Source: Erinaceus europaeus (Eukaryota; Chordata; Mammalia; Eulipotyphla; Erinaceidae). From it: 64,000 nt of DNA. The translations under genes and the position numbers were made by a program. The stretch's first letter is position 1, and every line of letters starts with the position of its first letter. Where the stretch lies: positions 42,879,387 to 42,943,386 of the forward strand of contig NC_080185.1 in the NCBI RefSeq assembly GCF_950295315.1, in the 5' to 3' direction. Shown here piece after piece: positions 1 through 11,544 of this stretch. The notes under the pieces are model-generated. The model did not search any database. It worked only from the letters and a program-made list of their open reading frames with translations, and was not told the DNA's origin.

Positions 1-480
1 GAGGAGACTGAAACAATACTGAAATTAAACAAAGATATACAAGGCCAGAGATGTCCTCTTTCGAAGGTGATATTGAAGCTGAAGCTTGAATAAGAGAAAT
101 CAGAATGGGAACAACTGAAGCCCAGCCCTTTAGTTGCTATTGCCATGTGAGATTGTGCAGAATAGGTCCTTACTGCAGCACCCAGCAGCGGTGCAGATGG
201 GCCTGAACTTTCACTCACCCATCAGATGCAGTCAGAGCTATAACTGCCTGGAGAGAGAACTTTATCTCTTGACCCCAAAGTGCCAGGGACCAGAAACCAG
301 CAGGGCTCTAGGTTTCAGAAGGGTGTCTCTTCTTTTTAGAACAAAGGCCCTCTGTGGGCTGGTGGAGACCCTGCTCCAGCTTTCACCGTGGCTGGTTTCC
401 CCACACTTTTCAAGTCTTGGCTTCCTCCTCACCTCCTCCAAGAGGCCACCTGGGATTTCAGGCATTTTCTTTTCTTTCTC
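1..480. other. Unassigned unique-looking DNA
   Basis: No gene or repeat family was recognised. An open frame of 121 codons on the plus strand runs into a T-rich tract and the following SINE, so it is not taken as coding. Confidence 0.5.
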
Positions 481-482
481 TT

Positions 483-612
483 TTTCTTTCTTTTTTTAAT
501 ACCAGAACACTGCTCAGCTCTGGCTTATGGTGATGTGAGGGATTGAATCTGGGACTTTGGAGCCTCAGGCATGAGAGTCTGTTTGCATAAACATTATGCT
601 ATCTACCCCCAC
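483..612 (-). repeat. SINE class C, antisense
   Basis: The plus strand reads ACCAGAACACTGCTCAGCTC, then GATTGAATCTGGGACTT and CATGAGAGTCTGTTTGC. This matches five other antisense copies in the window (for example near 16.85, 27.15 and 59.5 kb). The poly(T) at the left is the antisense A-tail. Confidence 0.75.
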
Positions 613-892
613 CCAACTTCAGGAATTTTCCATGCCAGTACAGTTTCCATTTCCTTCATAGAACTTACCAACATTGTGCTTTCTCACTAGAAGCTTCTCA
701 AGAACAGATATCTTGTTGACTTTGCACAGTGCTGATGTTTCCCCCAGTACAGAATAGGGATAGCTCAGGGAGAAGTGACAGCAGATGAGAAACAGAGCGA
801 GAGAGCAACACAAAAATTGAAGAAGGGGTCTGGGGTGAGGCAGAGAAAATAAGGGGTAACTTCTCAATCAAGAGAGAAGCAAGGGTTAACTT

Positions 893-1222
893 CTTTTTCT
901 TAATGTTTTAAAAAATAAAATGGAAACATTAACAAGACCATAGGATAAGAGGGGTACAATCCCACACAATTCCTACCACCAGAACTCCATATCCCATTCC
1001 CTCCCCTGATAGCTTTCCTATTCTTTATCCCTCTGAGAGTATGGGTCCAGGGTCATTATGGGATGCAGAAGGTGGAAGGTCTGGCTTCTGTAATTGTTTC
1101 CCCGCTGTACATGGGCATTGGCCAGTTGATCCATGCTGACAGTCTGTCTCTCTCCCTAATGGGGCAGGGATCTGGGAAGGCGGGTCTCCAAGACACACCA
1201 TGGGGTCCTCTGTCCAAGGTTA
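893..1222 (-). mobile_element. R element, 5'-truncated
   Basis: This is the 3'-terminal part of the recurrent 1.7-kb retroposon, with its A-rich tail at the left (TTTTAAAAAATAAAATGG antisense). It shares GACCATAGGATAAGAGGGG and CTTTATCCCTCTGAGAGTATGG with other copies. Similarity stops near 1222, as expected for a 5'-truncated reverse transcript. Confidence 0.7.
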
Positions 1223-1496
1223 AAGAAACAACTGCCATTGGTGACAACCTTCCCCCTCCTTTCAGCATAAACAGGGCTTTCTACCTTTCTGTTGCTGTTA
1301 TCAAAGTGGTCTTGGTCAGCAGCCTTAGAATCTTCTACTTCTGCCTAAGAGTTATCTTCTAATAACCCAAACAAATTATATTCCCTTTATAACAGAAAAA
1401 ATAAAAATAGCCGGTTAAGTTTGTTCCTGAGTTACTATGGGAAAGTTGATAACTGTATAAAAGGATAAGCAATGCTGTGCTTGGGGCTGGTTTTTT

Positions 1497-1745
1497 TTTT
1501 CATTAGTGATTTAATAATGATTGATAAGATTATTAGATAACAGAGGTATAATTCCATACAGTTCCCATAACTAGAGTTCCATGTTCCATCCCATCCACTG
1601 GAAACTTCACTATTCTTTTTCTTAATTTCATTAGTGATTTAATATTGATTTACAAAATTATAAGATAAAAGGGATACAACTCTGCTCTGTTTCCACCACC
1701 AGAGTTCTGTATTCCCATTCACTCCACTGGTAACTACAGCAGTTC
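1497..1745 (-). mobile_element. Two short R-element tail fragments
   Basis: Two head-to-tail fragments of about 125 bp each begin with CATTAGTGATTTAATA at about 1502 and 1629. Each continues through the 'CACCACCAGAGTTC'-type segment. They are the extreme 3' ends of a variant R subfamily, antisense here. Confidence 0.6.
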
Positions 1746-1785
1746 TCCTAAGGTTGCAGATATGGGTTAACTTATTTCTTGTTGC

Positions 1786-2130
1786 TGAGGACTTATTCTG
1801 ATGCAGTCTCCGCCCCCAGGTTTTTCTATGCCCCGCTAAATCCTAGAGTGCCCCCTTTCAACCAATCCTGGCCCTACACGGCACCCCTGGTTGTCGCCCA
1901 ATAAAAAGCCCCCTCACCCCTCCCTTCTCTCTCTCTGGGCTCTCGGCTCTCCCTCTCTGAGGTCTCGCTCCCTGCTCTCCCCCGTGGTCGGCCATTGCTG
2001 GCTGGCTCCACGTGGTCTGAACCAAACCTCCCCCCCCCATCCTATAATAAAGATCTGTGTACCCCTTTGCTCTGGACCTCCGCTCTCTTCTCCGCGGTGC
2101 AGCCCGACACCAGACCACCTCAACAACATC
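1786..2130 (+). mobile_element. Solo LTR of an endogenous retrovirus (probable)
   Basis: A GC-rich block unlike its AT-rich surroundings has LTR-like order: CCAAT (AACCAATCCTGG, about 1860), a TATA-like CCAATAAAAAGCC (about 1899), CT-rich sequence, a polyadenylation signal (CCTATAATAAAGATC, about 2041), then a short U5-like part ending in CAACA. No gag, pol or env lies beside it. The exact left edge and a target duplication were not found. ERV class I is a guess from the promoter layout. Confidence 0.5.
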
Positions 2131-3960
2131 TTCTATAACTATCTGTCCATATTTTTATATATTTGCACATTTTCCCATGATTCCATTTTCTCTTCCTTTC
2201 CAAGTCATACCTACACCTATTACTACTTCCAAATGCCCCTCCATTTTTCCTCTTCTCTCTCCGGGTCCTGATGGAGTTGAAGTTCAGAGCCCTCAGATAA
2301 TCTTCACCCATCATTTCTCCCTCACTGACAATATGGACCAAAAATCTTTTTGGGATGAAGAAGATGTGAGTTCTGTCTTCTGTAGTTGCTTCTCCACTAG
2401 ACATGGGTTTTGGCAGGTTGTTCCATCCCCCCAGCCTGTGTCTATCTTTCCCTAGTATGGTAGGGCTCTGGAGAGGTGAGGTTCCAGCACACAATGGTGA
2501 GGTTGTCTGTCCAGAGAAGTCAGGATGGAATCATGACAGTGTCAGCAACTTGGTGGCTGAAACATGGTAAAATATAAAGTAGGACATGATTAATAACAGG
2601 AACTAAAAAGCAGGAATAGAGTAGATGAGAATAGGGATCTTAGGGTGGAAAGAAGTGAGGAAGTCCATTTTAGGTGTGTTCCTAGGGGCCTATGACTATC
2701 ATAGTTTTTGCTTAAGTTTTATAGCTAACATGGAGGTAGAGAAAATAATGTCTGAGAAGATGGTGTCAGAATTCAAAAAAAAGGACTAGAATGTTGGACT
2801 AGAGCAGAGTAGCTCCCAATCTTGAAGAAAATCTATGAATGAGATGAACTGTTTACCCCATCCACCTGACCCAGGCCTCATCGATATTTATATTTAGCAC
2901 AGGAGCCTCCTGTGTAACCTCTGAGTCCCTGTTGGTCTGAGCTTGTAGTTCATGGTCACATCTGGGAACATTCTAGGCTGCATTCATTTCAGGACAAGTC
3001 CTCCTCAGGTGGCAGAGTAGGAAGACCCAGCCTCCCTTTGGAGACTGGGGCAGTCCCTGCTACTGCTACTTTATAGTGAGGATAAGGTGCTGGGGAGGCC
3101 CACAGGAGGGCTTATACAAATGTTCCTGATGGAAGTGACCAGTGATGGTGGAGAGAGAAGTCTATTAGAGGTCCAGGGTCATCCTATTTGTGTGGAAATC
3201 CAAGGATTCCCTAACTAGGGCTCTAGATGATTGTATGGCTTGGTATTGACCAAAAAGGCCATTATTAATTGAGCCAATCTCTTGCTCTTATCCAGCTTTT
3301 ATAGTACTTTATTTAACTGACAGGCTTAGACTTTCTCCCAGTTGTTAAAGTGTCGAGTGTCATTTCTTGTACCCAACAGTTTGTGAAGTTTTGGGGATTC
3401 GTCTTCTTTGGGCCTTTCTGCTACATTGCCAAGATAGTTTGGTCTAAGTCTGATCAACTAGAAAATTTATGATGCCTTCTTTAGGCACTTCTACTAGGAT
3501 TCCAGGCCTACTAGGTTTAAGTCTAATCATAGAGGGCTATTAAGCATTTTTCCTTGAGTTATATAATTGCCCCTTTACTTATGGATTCATGTACACCTGT
3601 ACCCAGTACCCTAAACCCCACCTTATGTCTAGCATCTGCAACTTTGTTAGATGATGTGTCATCTGAAATGGAACTAGGCAGTCCTGTGTGTTAGGAAAGA
3701 CCTCACCACATTAGAGGGGTTAGAGGGTTGACACCTCATGTTTGGTGTCTCTGGTGACAATTCACAGTAAGAATTCAGTAGCAGCATAACATGGCATAGC
3801 AGCACTGGTAGCACTGATTAAGTTGAGGGGAACAGAGGCAGCATGACAGTAAGGAATCATAGAGAAGAAACATCAAGAAATAGGGGCATAATCTTAGAGG
3901 TTCCAGGACTAGGAAATATGAGGATCTTAAAGAGAATGGAAGAAACTTCCTTATATTTTA
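2131..3960 (-). mobile_element. R element, long variant copy, antisense
   Basis: This long copy belongs to a diverged R subfamily. Shared blocks include AGCCTGTGTCTATCTTTCCC, GTGGCTGAAACATGG, TTGGTCTGAGC and GAGGTCCAGGGTCATCCTA-like sequence. It reaches the family 5' end near 3930 (GAGGTTCCAGGACTAGG). About 145 bp at the left (2131-2275) are only weakly similar. No conserved open frame was seen. Confidence 0.6.
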
Positions 3961-5240
3961 TCCCTCTGGGAGTATGGGCCAAAATTCTTTATGGGGTACA
4001 GAAAGTGGAAAGTCTGGCTTCTGTAATTGCTTCTTCACTGGACATGGGAATTGGCAGGTCAATCCATACCCCTAGCTTGTTTCTGTCTTTCCCTAGTGGG
4101 GTAAGACTCTGGAGAGCTGAAACTTCTGGATAAATTGGTGAGGTTGTCTGCCCAGGGAGATTAGTATGGCATCATAGTAGTGTCTGCAACTTGGTGGCTG
4201 AAAGCAGGACAAATTTCTTCTTTTGAAGATTTTTTTTTGCCTCCAGGGTTATCGCTGGGGCTCAGTACCTGCACTATGAATCCACTGCTCCTGCAGGCTA
4301 TTTTTTCCATTTTGTTGCCCTGGTTTTTTATCATTGTTGTTATTATTGCTGTCATTGTTGTTGTATAGGACAGGGAGAAAATGAGAGAGGAGGGGAAGAC
4401 AGAGAAAATTTGAGAAAGACAGACACCTGCAAACCTGCTTCACCGCTTGTGAAGTGAACCCCCCCCCCCGCAGGTGGGGAGCTGGGGACTCTAACTGGTA
4501 TCCTTAGGCTGGTCCTCATGTTTCGCGCCATGTGCACTTAACCCGCTGCACCACCACCCAGCCCCCCCCCCAAATTGTTTAATAAATAGGAACACAAAGG
4601 TAGGAATACAGTAGATGTAATTAGGTGTCTTCATGTGGGAAGAAGCTAGAAAGTCTACTTTAGGTATGTTCCAAGAAGCCTACGACTTTAGTAATTTTTT
4701 TCCTCAGCCTGATAGTTAACATGCAGGTGGATTAAAAATATTGTCTGAGAAGACGGGATAGAAAGCGGATTAGGTCAAAGAGTAGCTCCCAAACATGAAG
4801 AAAATATAAATACCATCAATCTGAGCTTGGAACCACATATATTCCTATATATGTAACCACTGAGTCCCTGTCTGATCACAGTTAGGAACATTCTAGACTG
4901 CACTCATTTCAGGACCCATCTTCCTAGAGTGGCAGAGTAGGCTGGCCCAGCCACCCTTCAGAGCATGGGGCAATTCCTACCATTGCTGCTCTAGAGTGAG
5001 GGCAAGGTCGTGGAGAGGCCTACAAGAGGTTTTATGATAATTTTCTTGATGGAAGTGACCAGTGATGGTGGAGAGAGGGATCTATTAGAGGACTAGGCCC
5101 ATCATATATTTGTGGGAATTCAAGGATTGGCATCCCCCAGCCTGTTTCTATCTTTCCCTAGTGGGGTAGGGCTCTGGAGAGGTGAGACTTCACGACACAT
5201 TGGTGAGTTCATCTCTGGGGCTCAGTTTTTGGGTATGGAC
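3961..5240 (-). mobile_element. R element, second copy, interrupted by a SINE
   Basis: Starting at TCCCTCTGGGAGTATGGGCC, this repeats the same order of blocks as the preceding copy. A class A SINE splits it (4205-4568). At about 5135 the sequence jumps back to the 'CCCCCAGCCTGTTTCTATC' block, so the right end is rearranged or carries a further fragment. Confidence 0.6.
4205..4568 (-). repeat. SINE class A, full length with 3' module, antisense
   Basis: On the minus strand it runs from a tRNA-like head (TGGTGCAGCGGGTTAAGTGC), through CTGCAGGTGTCTGTCTTTCT, the AACAATGACAGCAATAAT tail region and the 3' module (GCAGTGGATTCATAGTGCAG, then CCCCAGCGATAACCCTGG). The flanks show CAAATT on both sides, a possible short target duplication inside the R element. 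Confidence 0.8.
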
Positions 5241-5261
5241 CTGCTGAGTCAATAATGCCAG

Positions 5262-5505
5262 CATTGGGGCTGGATAGTGGTTCCTCCCACTATCAACCTC
5301 GGTTTAGTGCACACACTGTAGTGCACAAGGACCAGAGTTCAAACTTCATGAGTAATGAAGCAGTGCTGTGATTCTTTCTCTCTATATCTGTCTATCTATC
5401 TCTATCTCTCTCCCCTCCTTACCCCTCATCCTCTCCTCTCCTCTTCTTTTTCTGTCTCTGTCTCTATCCAAAATAAATAAAATAAATTTAAAAAATAGTC
5501 AGAAA
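5262..5505 (+). repeat. SINE class B
   Basis: It contains GTGCACAAGGACCAGAGTTC and ATGAAGCAGTGCTGTG, then a CT-rich stretch and an ATAAATAAAATAAATTT tail. The tRNA-like head is diverged. Confidence 0.65.
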
Positions 5506-5594
5506 AATAATAACGCTTGCATTAAATAAACACTGCTTTCTGCCTAATTGGCTCTGTGTATCCAATATCTCTGTATGAAAATCAGACAACAGGG

Positions 5595-5715
5595 GTCGGG
5601 GAAGTAGCATACTGATAATGCAAAAGGACTCTCATGCTTGAGACTCCAAGATCCTAAGTTCAATTCCCAGTAACACCATAAACCAGAGTTGAGCAGTGCT
5701 CTAGAAAAAAAAACA
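5595..5715 (+). repeat. SINE class C
   Basis: Reads GGGGAAGTAGCATACTGATA, TCATGCTTGAGACTCC, then AGTTGAGCAGTGCTCTAG and a short A-tail. It is the sense version of the class C copies. Confidence 0.7.
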
Positions 5716-6154
5716 CACTAAGAGTCTAAACTGGTACCTTACCCTAGCACCTCCTGCCACACTGAATGGCATTCAGAGTGTGTCTCAATGTTGTCAGCGA
5801 AGTGCAAGTTTAGCCAGCATGTCTCATACTGAATGTCTCATACAGGCATTCAATCTCTGTTGGTTCTGACAAGCACCTTTGGTGCACTATCTAAGGCTCG
5901 CCACTAGGTGGAGCAGTGCAACTGTGCTTTGGATTATAGATCAGCCTCTAGAGGTGGAGCAAAGAGGAATGCCACGTTTTTGTGGTTTAAGGTTTGTTGG
6001 TGTATTTATTCATTTAGTCCTTTATTTGTATATTGTACCTTTGGAAATCCTGGCTTTAGGCCTCCTCATTGCAGGAGGGTGGGTTAGGCATTGCCTTCAG
6101 GGAAAGTTCTCCTTGTGGTTTCTTTGTCTTTATTCTTCCAACTTCTCTATATAA
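5716..6154. other. Unassigned DNA with one CTCF-like motif
   Basis: Unique-looking sequence with no gene recognised. GCCACTAGGTGGAGCAGTG at 5900-5918 fits the CTCF core (CCA[C/G][T/C]AG[G/A][G/T]GGC) with one mismatch. A second weaker copy, CTCTAGAGGTGGAGC, follows near 5946. Confidence 0.4.
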
Positions 6155-6985
6155 AAATCTTTAGGTTCAATATTGGGGCAGCTTGGAATATTCCTACTCA
6201 TGACCACAGAATGCAAACTCAGATATGCAGGGATGCAGCGGTCACATAGGCTCCTAAGCTGAATATGGGCCCAGAGCAAATCAAATCGATGGGGTTTATA
6301 GTCACCAATAGTTATACCCCTTTCCCATATTAGGGAGCTTCTCTCTTCCCTGATCCAGCTTTCTGGTACTTTTCCAGCCATGACATCATCTCTCCAGACA
6401 ATAACTTGAATCCACATGCATATCGGATTTCAAGCTCAGGGAAAAAGAAAACTAGTATAGCCACAGACCCTTTGGAATATAACTAAAATATGCCTACTAG
6501 CTATCTACAAAATGGAGGACCCCCCCCCAACTCTTCATCTGCACTATTACAACCTTTGAGTTCATGATTGATCAACAATTTGTTTGGCTTTGTATGTTTA
6601 CTCTCTTTTCAGCCACCAGGTTCCAGAGGCTAGCATGATGCCAACCAGACTTCCCTGGACAGACAACCCCACCAATGTGTCCTGGAGCTCCGATTCCCCA
6701 AAGCCCCACCCTACTAGGGAAAGAGACAGGCAGGCTGGGAGTGTGGATCTACCTATCAACACCCATGTTCAGCGGGGAAGTAATTATAGTAGCCAGACCT
6801 TCCGCCTTCTGCATCCCACAATGATCTTGGGTCCATGCTCCCAGAGGGTTAAATAATAGGAAAGCTATCAGGGGAGGGGATGGGATATGGAGTTCTGGTG
6901 GGGGGGATTGTGTGGAATTGTACCCCTCTTATCCTATGGTTTTGTCAGTGTTTCCTTTTTATAAATAAATAATAATAAAAAGAGT
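6155..6985 (+). mobile_element. R element, 5'-truncated, sense
   Basis: It begins within the family at ATTGGGGCAGCTTGGAATAT and continues to the 3' end (GGGGAGGGGATGGGATATGG, GTGTGGAATTGTACCCC) with a TTTATAAATAAATAATAATAAAAA tail region. TCTTTA occurs just before the start (about 6149) and just after the tail (about 6983), a possible target duplication. Confidence 0.7.
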
Positions 6986-6995
6986 CTTTACTCTG

Positions 6996-7430
6996 CACTC
7001 ATCCCCATCCCCACGAAGCTCCGCCCCACCCTCTCACCTCCTACCCTCTGCTTTACTTCCCTCCCACTCAATTTTATGGAGATACAAATAGCATGCAGCA
7101 TTGTGTAAAGGTAAGGTGTACAGTCTGATGGTTTGACATATGCATATGTTGTGAAGTGATTACCTCAGTAAAGCTAATGCATTAGGTGGTCAAAGAGGAC
7201 AACTTTCCCTGAATAGAGATGAACCAGTCTTCAGTCAAGGGTATAGCAGTAACTGAGTTTACATGCTAGAATCTCTAAACAAGCTCTCAAAATATATTGC
7301 TCACAGGTGATTATTTACTGTTGTTACCATTTTGGTCATTCCTGTAAGTAAGTATAAAATATTTAAATTACTTCATATATGCATCATGGCTCCCACTTTA
7401 TGCTTTAAGTGTTTAGAAATATATAAGCAT
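6996..7430 (+). mobile_element. Old L1-like 3' end remnant (tentative)
   Basis: GGTGTACAGTCTGATGG, TTGACATATGCATATGTTGTG and AAGTGATTACCTCAGTAAAG resemble the 3' ends of old mammalian L1M-type elements as I remember them. It is strongly diverged. The rest of the stretch to 7730 is AT-rich with nothing recognised. Confidence 0.35.
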
Positions 7431-7731
7431 AGAAGAAAGTCTAGAAAAGATAGTGGTGACTTCTGCAGAGTAGCATTGTGGGTAACTTTAATTTTATTTT
7501 AACTTTCTAAATCTAATTTTGTGTAATTAGTGTATATTACCTTTAAATCATTAGGATATTACTAAGGGAAACCCAAGATAGGGCATGAAAGAACCATATC
7601 TCATGGTAAGTATAAATAAATGTTTAATGAATCTATAAGATAAGGTACTGTGCCTATTTTAGAGATTCTAATTTCATTTGCTATAAAAAATAGGGTTTAT
7701 TTGTTTCTTTTTATGCCAGTAAAACTTTTTA

Positions 7732-7910
7732 ATTAGTGCTGGAAGGATATTTCAAACTCTTAACGTACAGGGTGTACATACCTGAGGGGCTAGGTTCGAG
7801 CCCTGGCACCACCATAGCTGTTATTCCTCTCCCTCTGCTTCTGCCTATACCTCTGCCTCCGCCTCCACCTCTGCCTCTGCCTCTCCCTCTTCCATACAAA
7901 AATAAATACG
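7732..7910 (+). repeat. SINE class E with CT-rich expansion
   Basis: A tRNA-like head contains a B-box-like GGTTCGAGCCCTGG. A CTCTGCCT/CTGCCTCC expansion (about 7827-7890) and an ATAAATA tail follow. The CT-rich part yields proline/leucine-rich open frames that are not genes. Confidence 0.55.
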
Positions 7911-7913
7911 CAA

Positions 7914-8177
7914 GGGCCAGGTAGTGGTGCACCCAGTTGAGTGTACACCTTATTATGCTTAACGAACCAGATTCGAGCACCCAGACCCTACCTGCAAGGG
8001 GAAAGCTTCGTGAACAATGAATCAGTGCTTCCTATGTTTACCTCTATGTCTCCCCTTTCCATTTCAGTCTACCTCTGTTTTATCAAATAAAAAGTTAGGA
8101 AAGAGAAAAAAGGGTAAATGGCTGCTGGGATGGGTAGATTTGTTGTGCAAGCTCCAGCAATAGCCCTGGTGGTAAAT
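7914..8177 (+). repeat. SINE class B with 3' module
   Basis: The body starts at GGCCAGGTAGTGGTGCACCC. An A-rich stretch near 8080-8120 is followed by a second module (AAATGGCTGCTGGGAT, then CTCCAGCAATAGCCCTGG). This is the same 3' module as in class A copies. Confidence 0.65.
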
Positions 8178-8348
8178 ACTAAATAAAAAAATTTAAATTG
8201 TAATTTAGAGAGTGTGCATTAGATTTAGACTTTATTTAACATTGGCTTACAGGAGTATGCCATTTTTGGATATAGCTAAATACACACATCTGTACATGCG
8301 CACATACACACTCATGAGTGTGCACTTATGCATTAAGACTCACTACAC

Positions 8349-8640
8349 CAGGGAGTCCGGTGGTAGCACAGGGGGTTAAGCACAGGTGGGGCAAAGTGCA
8401 AGGACCGGTGTAAGGATCCCGGTTCTAGCTCCCCGGCTCCCCACCTGCAAGGGATTCGCTTCACAGGCAGTGAAGCAAGTCTGCAGGTGTCTATCTTTCT
8501 CTCCCCCTCTCTGTCTTCCCCTCCTCTCTCCATTTCTCTCTGTCCTGTCCAACAACGACGACATCAATCACAACAACAATAATAACTACAACAATTAAAA
8601 AAAACATGAGCAACAAAGGGGAACAAATAAGTATTTTTTT
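8349..8640 (+). repeat. SINE class A
   Basis: A nearly consensus copy: GGGAGTCCGGTGGTAGCACA head, GTGCAAGGACCGGTGTAAGG, CTTCACAGGCAGTGAAGCAA, CTATCTTTCTCTCCCCCTCT, ending in AACAACGACGACATCAATCA and A-rich tail. The head resembles a tRNA A box (TAGCACAGGGGGTTAAG). A pol III internal promoter is inferred, not shown. Confidence 0.85.
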
Positions 8641-9035
8641 AAAAAGACTCACCACACCTACCATCAAAGATCTATTCAGTGCAACTACACCAAAGCCATT
8701 CCTTCCCTACACCCTCACTTATATTCCACACTGCCTCTAATAAATACCACAGTTTTCCTAGTCTCTGTGTTAGCTTTGCTATGATTGTTTTTGCAAGTTT
8801 GTTTTCTCTATTTATATTTTGCATGATGGCTGTCTCACTTCCTTGCTTAGTTCCTTTAGTGTTACCATTATGCAGTCTCCCCAGCTCTGCAATTTTTCTC
8901 AAGTTTATCTAGGTAATTGTGTGTTTAGTTGTTCTGTATGGTGTAGGCACTGAGAAGAAACATAGTCATTAATAAAACTGGGAAAAAAATTCCTGCCTTG
9001 CGGACCTGACATTTACATGGGATTAAGAAAATGCA
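8641..9035. other. Unassigned DNA
   Basis: AT-rich sequence, no gene or repeat recognised. TTTATATTCCACACTGCCTC and neighbours could be old L1, but I cannot support that. Confidence 0.4.
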
Positions 9036-9240
9036 GATGTGGCTAGGTGGGGGTGCAGCTAGTAGAGCACACACATATTACAGTGTGCAAGGACTGGACC
9101 TGGGTTCAAACTCTCAGTCCCCACCTACATGAGGGAAGTTTCACAAGTCGTGAAGCAGGTCTGCAGGTGTCTCTCTGTTTCCTTCTCAATTTCTGTCTGT
9201 CTCTATTCAAAATAAATAAATACATACACAAATAAAATTT
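9036..9240 (+). repeat. SINE class B
   Basis: GGCTAGGTGGGGGTGCAGCT head, GTGTGCAAGGACTGGACCTG, GTCGTGAAGCAGGTCTGCAG, then CT-rich and an ATAAATAAATACATACAC tail. Confidence 0.75.
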
Positions 9241-9690
9241 AAAACGAAGGTCCACAAGAATAGATCATGTGATCATTTGCTGATGAGACATTATAAGGAG
9301 AAGACAGGAATATGGTACAGGAAGTGCAGAGGTGAAATTTTTTTAACAGGAAGTCCAGGGAAGGCCTCCCAGAGAATAGTGTCAGTTTTAGGACAAGGGC
9401 AGGAAAGTTGGCTTACTTGGGAAGGAAATATGTAAAGGACCAGACAATAAATTGCACATTCTGTCTAATCCACCATTAATTGGAATTCAGGCCATTCAAG
9501 AATTTCAGACATTGATTTCTTTGTACTTTGCCAAGATTGGGGATATGTTTTGTGACTGATATTCTTAGCTCCAGTCTTTTTTTCTGATACTAAGCAACTA
9601 AGCAAAATAATAATAATATTAATATTAATAATAATAAAATTGAAGAAATACAGAGTTATGTGGTATCAAACACATCATCTCCATTTTTCT
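9241..9690. other. Unassigned DNA
   Basis: No gene seen. It includes a short (AAT)n stretch at about 9608-9638. Confidence 0.4.
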
Positions 9691-9694
9691 TTTT

Positions 9695-9905
9695 TTTAAG
9701 TTAGTTTAATTTTTCTCATAATTGATAGAATACAGAGAAATTGAGAGGGATGTCTAAAGGGAAGAGAGTGATAGGGAGAGAAAGAGACAACTGCAACAAT
9801 GCTTCACCACACGTGAAGCTTCTCACCCCTAGCAAGAGGCCTTGAATCTGGGTTCTAGTACATGGTAACATGTGTTCTCAACCAGGTGTGCCACTACCTG
9901 AACCC
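9695..9905 (-). repeat. SINE class B, antisense
   Basis: The plus strand reads TTGATAGAATACAGAGAAAT, GCTTCACCACACGTGAAGCT and TAACATGTGTTCTCAACCAG, the reverse complement of class B. Confidence 0.75.
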
Positions 9906-9977
9906 CTTGTCTCCATTTTTATTTTGGGCAGGTCTAAGAAGGTAAGTAAATGTATTTTCTATACAAATAAAGATTGG

Positions 9978-10190
9978 AAGGGACCGGTGGTGATACACCA
10001 GGTAGAGTGCACATATTACAGTGCACAAGGACTTGGCTTCGAGCCCCAGTCCCCATCTGCAGGGGGAAAGGGTCATGAGTAGTGAAGCAGGACTGAAGGT
10101 GTTTTTCTGTCTCTCTCCCTCTCTTTCTCCCTCTTTACTCTCAATCTTTGACTGTTTCTATCCAATAAATAAAGATAATTAAAAAGATTG
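9978..10190 (+). repeat. SINE class B
   Basis: GGGACCGGTGGTGATACACC head, GTGCACAAGGACTTGGCTTC, CATCTGCAGGGGGAAAGG, a CT-rich stretch and CCAATAAATAAAGATAATTA at the 3' end. Confidence 0.8.
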
Positions 10191-10527
10191 GATAACTCCT
10201 ATTGTAGGAAATCTGTGTTTTTGTTCTCTTCAATCCTAAGAACATCTGTGGTCTATATTTGGCTGCAACTTTTACCCTTAGTTGGGTAAAACATTCTTAA
10301 ATCTAATAAAATTAAGTCAGTGATAATAAAGTGGGCATGTTCTATTTCTGCATGATATCAGTGAAATACAATATTACTTGATTAGATAGCTACAATCCCT
10401 ATCTTCTAAGTTAAGAAACCACTGGCATCAACAAATTAGTTTTGAAATTTTAGAAAAGGCACAACAGGTGGTCAAGTTAATTTTCCTAAATATAGTGATA
10501 AATGTCAGTGAGAGCATTTATCATTTT
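10191..10527. other. Unassigned AT-rich DNA
   Basis: No gene or repeat recognised. Confidence 0.4.
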
Positions 10528-11541
10528 TGTTGACTGTAGTCTCCATCAATTTGATCTGGGGCCCATATTCAGCTTAAGAGCCTATATAACCTCTGCATCC
10601 CTGTAGATCTGATCTCACATTCTGTGGTCATGAGTAGGAATGTTCCAAGCTGCCCCAATTTCAGGACTCATCTTCCTCAGGTGCTAGATAGAGTATGTTG
10701 TCCAGCTTCCCTTCAAAGGATGGAACATTCTCTACCATTGTTGAGCCACATTGAGGGCAAGGTCCTATAGGGGCTCACAAAGTGGTCCATTATGTTGTTC
10801 CTGATAGAGTTGACCAGTGACAATGGAGAGAGGGATCTATTCGAGGTCTAAGCTCATTGTGTTTGTGTGGGAATCCAGGACTCCCCAACTAGGGCCCCAG
10901 ATGATAGGGTTGGCCTGATAGTGACTGAAGAGTCATCATTAAAGTATGCTGGTCTCTTGCTCTTATTCTGCTTTTGTGGTCTTTGCTTTGATAAGGTTAG
11001 CTTTGGAGTGACTGAGTGAAGTGTAATAGGAAGTAGGTGAGGAGGGTATCTAGGTCTAAGTAGAAACTGTTTCATTAGGTACTTTATGGTGTCTTTTTAG
11101 GTCTTTCTACTTGCTTGCTTCATTTATTGACTCACTGCAGACTATTGTGCACTTTTGCTTTCAGGTATATATTTTGCCCTAATTTATGGATACATATGAA
11201 CATATGCCCTATCTCATGAACCTTGGTCTATATCTCGGTTTTTGGGCTTTGTTAGGAAGTGAACTACTCGAAATGGAATCAAGGAGTCCTATGAGAAAGG
11301 AAAGGTCTCACTCAAGTAATGAGGCTGAAGGGTTGACATTCCAAGTTTGACGTACTGGACAAAGTCCGAAGTGAAGCATACCGAGGTGATTGCATTGATT
11401 AGGTTGGGATCAGCAGGTGCAGGATCAGTTGGTATGAATTAAGAGAAGCCTGCAGGAAAGTAAGCCCCGCCCTAGAGGTTCCAGAACTGGGGGAAATATG
11501 GGCTTTATAGAGGAAGTAGGAGGTTCCTGCTGTCATTTATT
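10528..11541 (-). mobile_element. R element lacking its 3' tail, antisense
   Basis: The match starts internally (ATTTGATCTGGGGCCCATAT) and runs to the family 5' end (CCTAGAGGTTCCAGAACTGG, then AGGTTCCTGCTG near 11535). Unlike most copies it lacks the A-tailed 3' end, so a secondary deletion is likely. Confidence 0.65.
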
Positions 11542-11544
11542 ATT

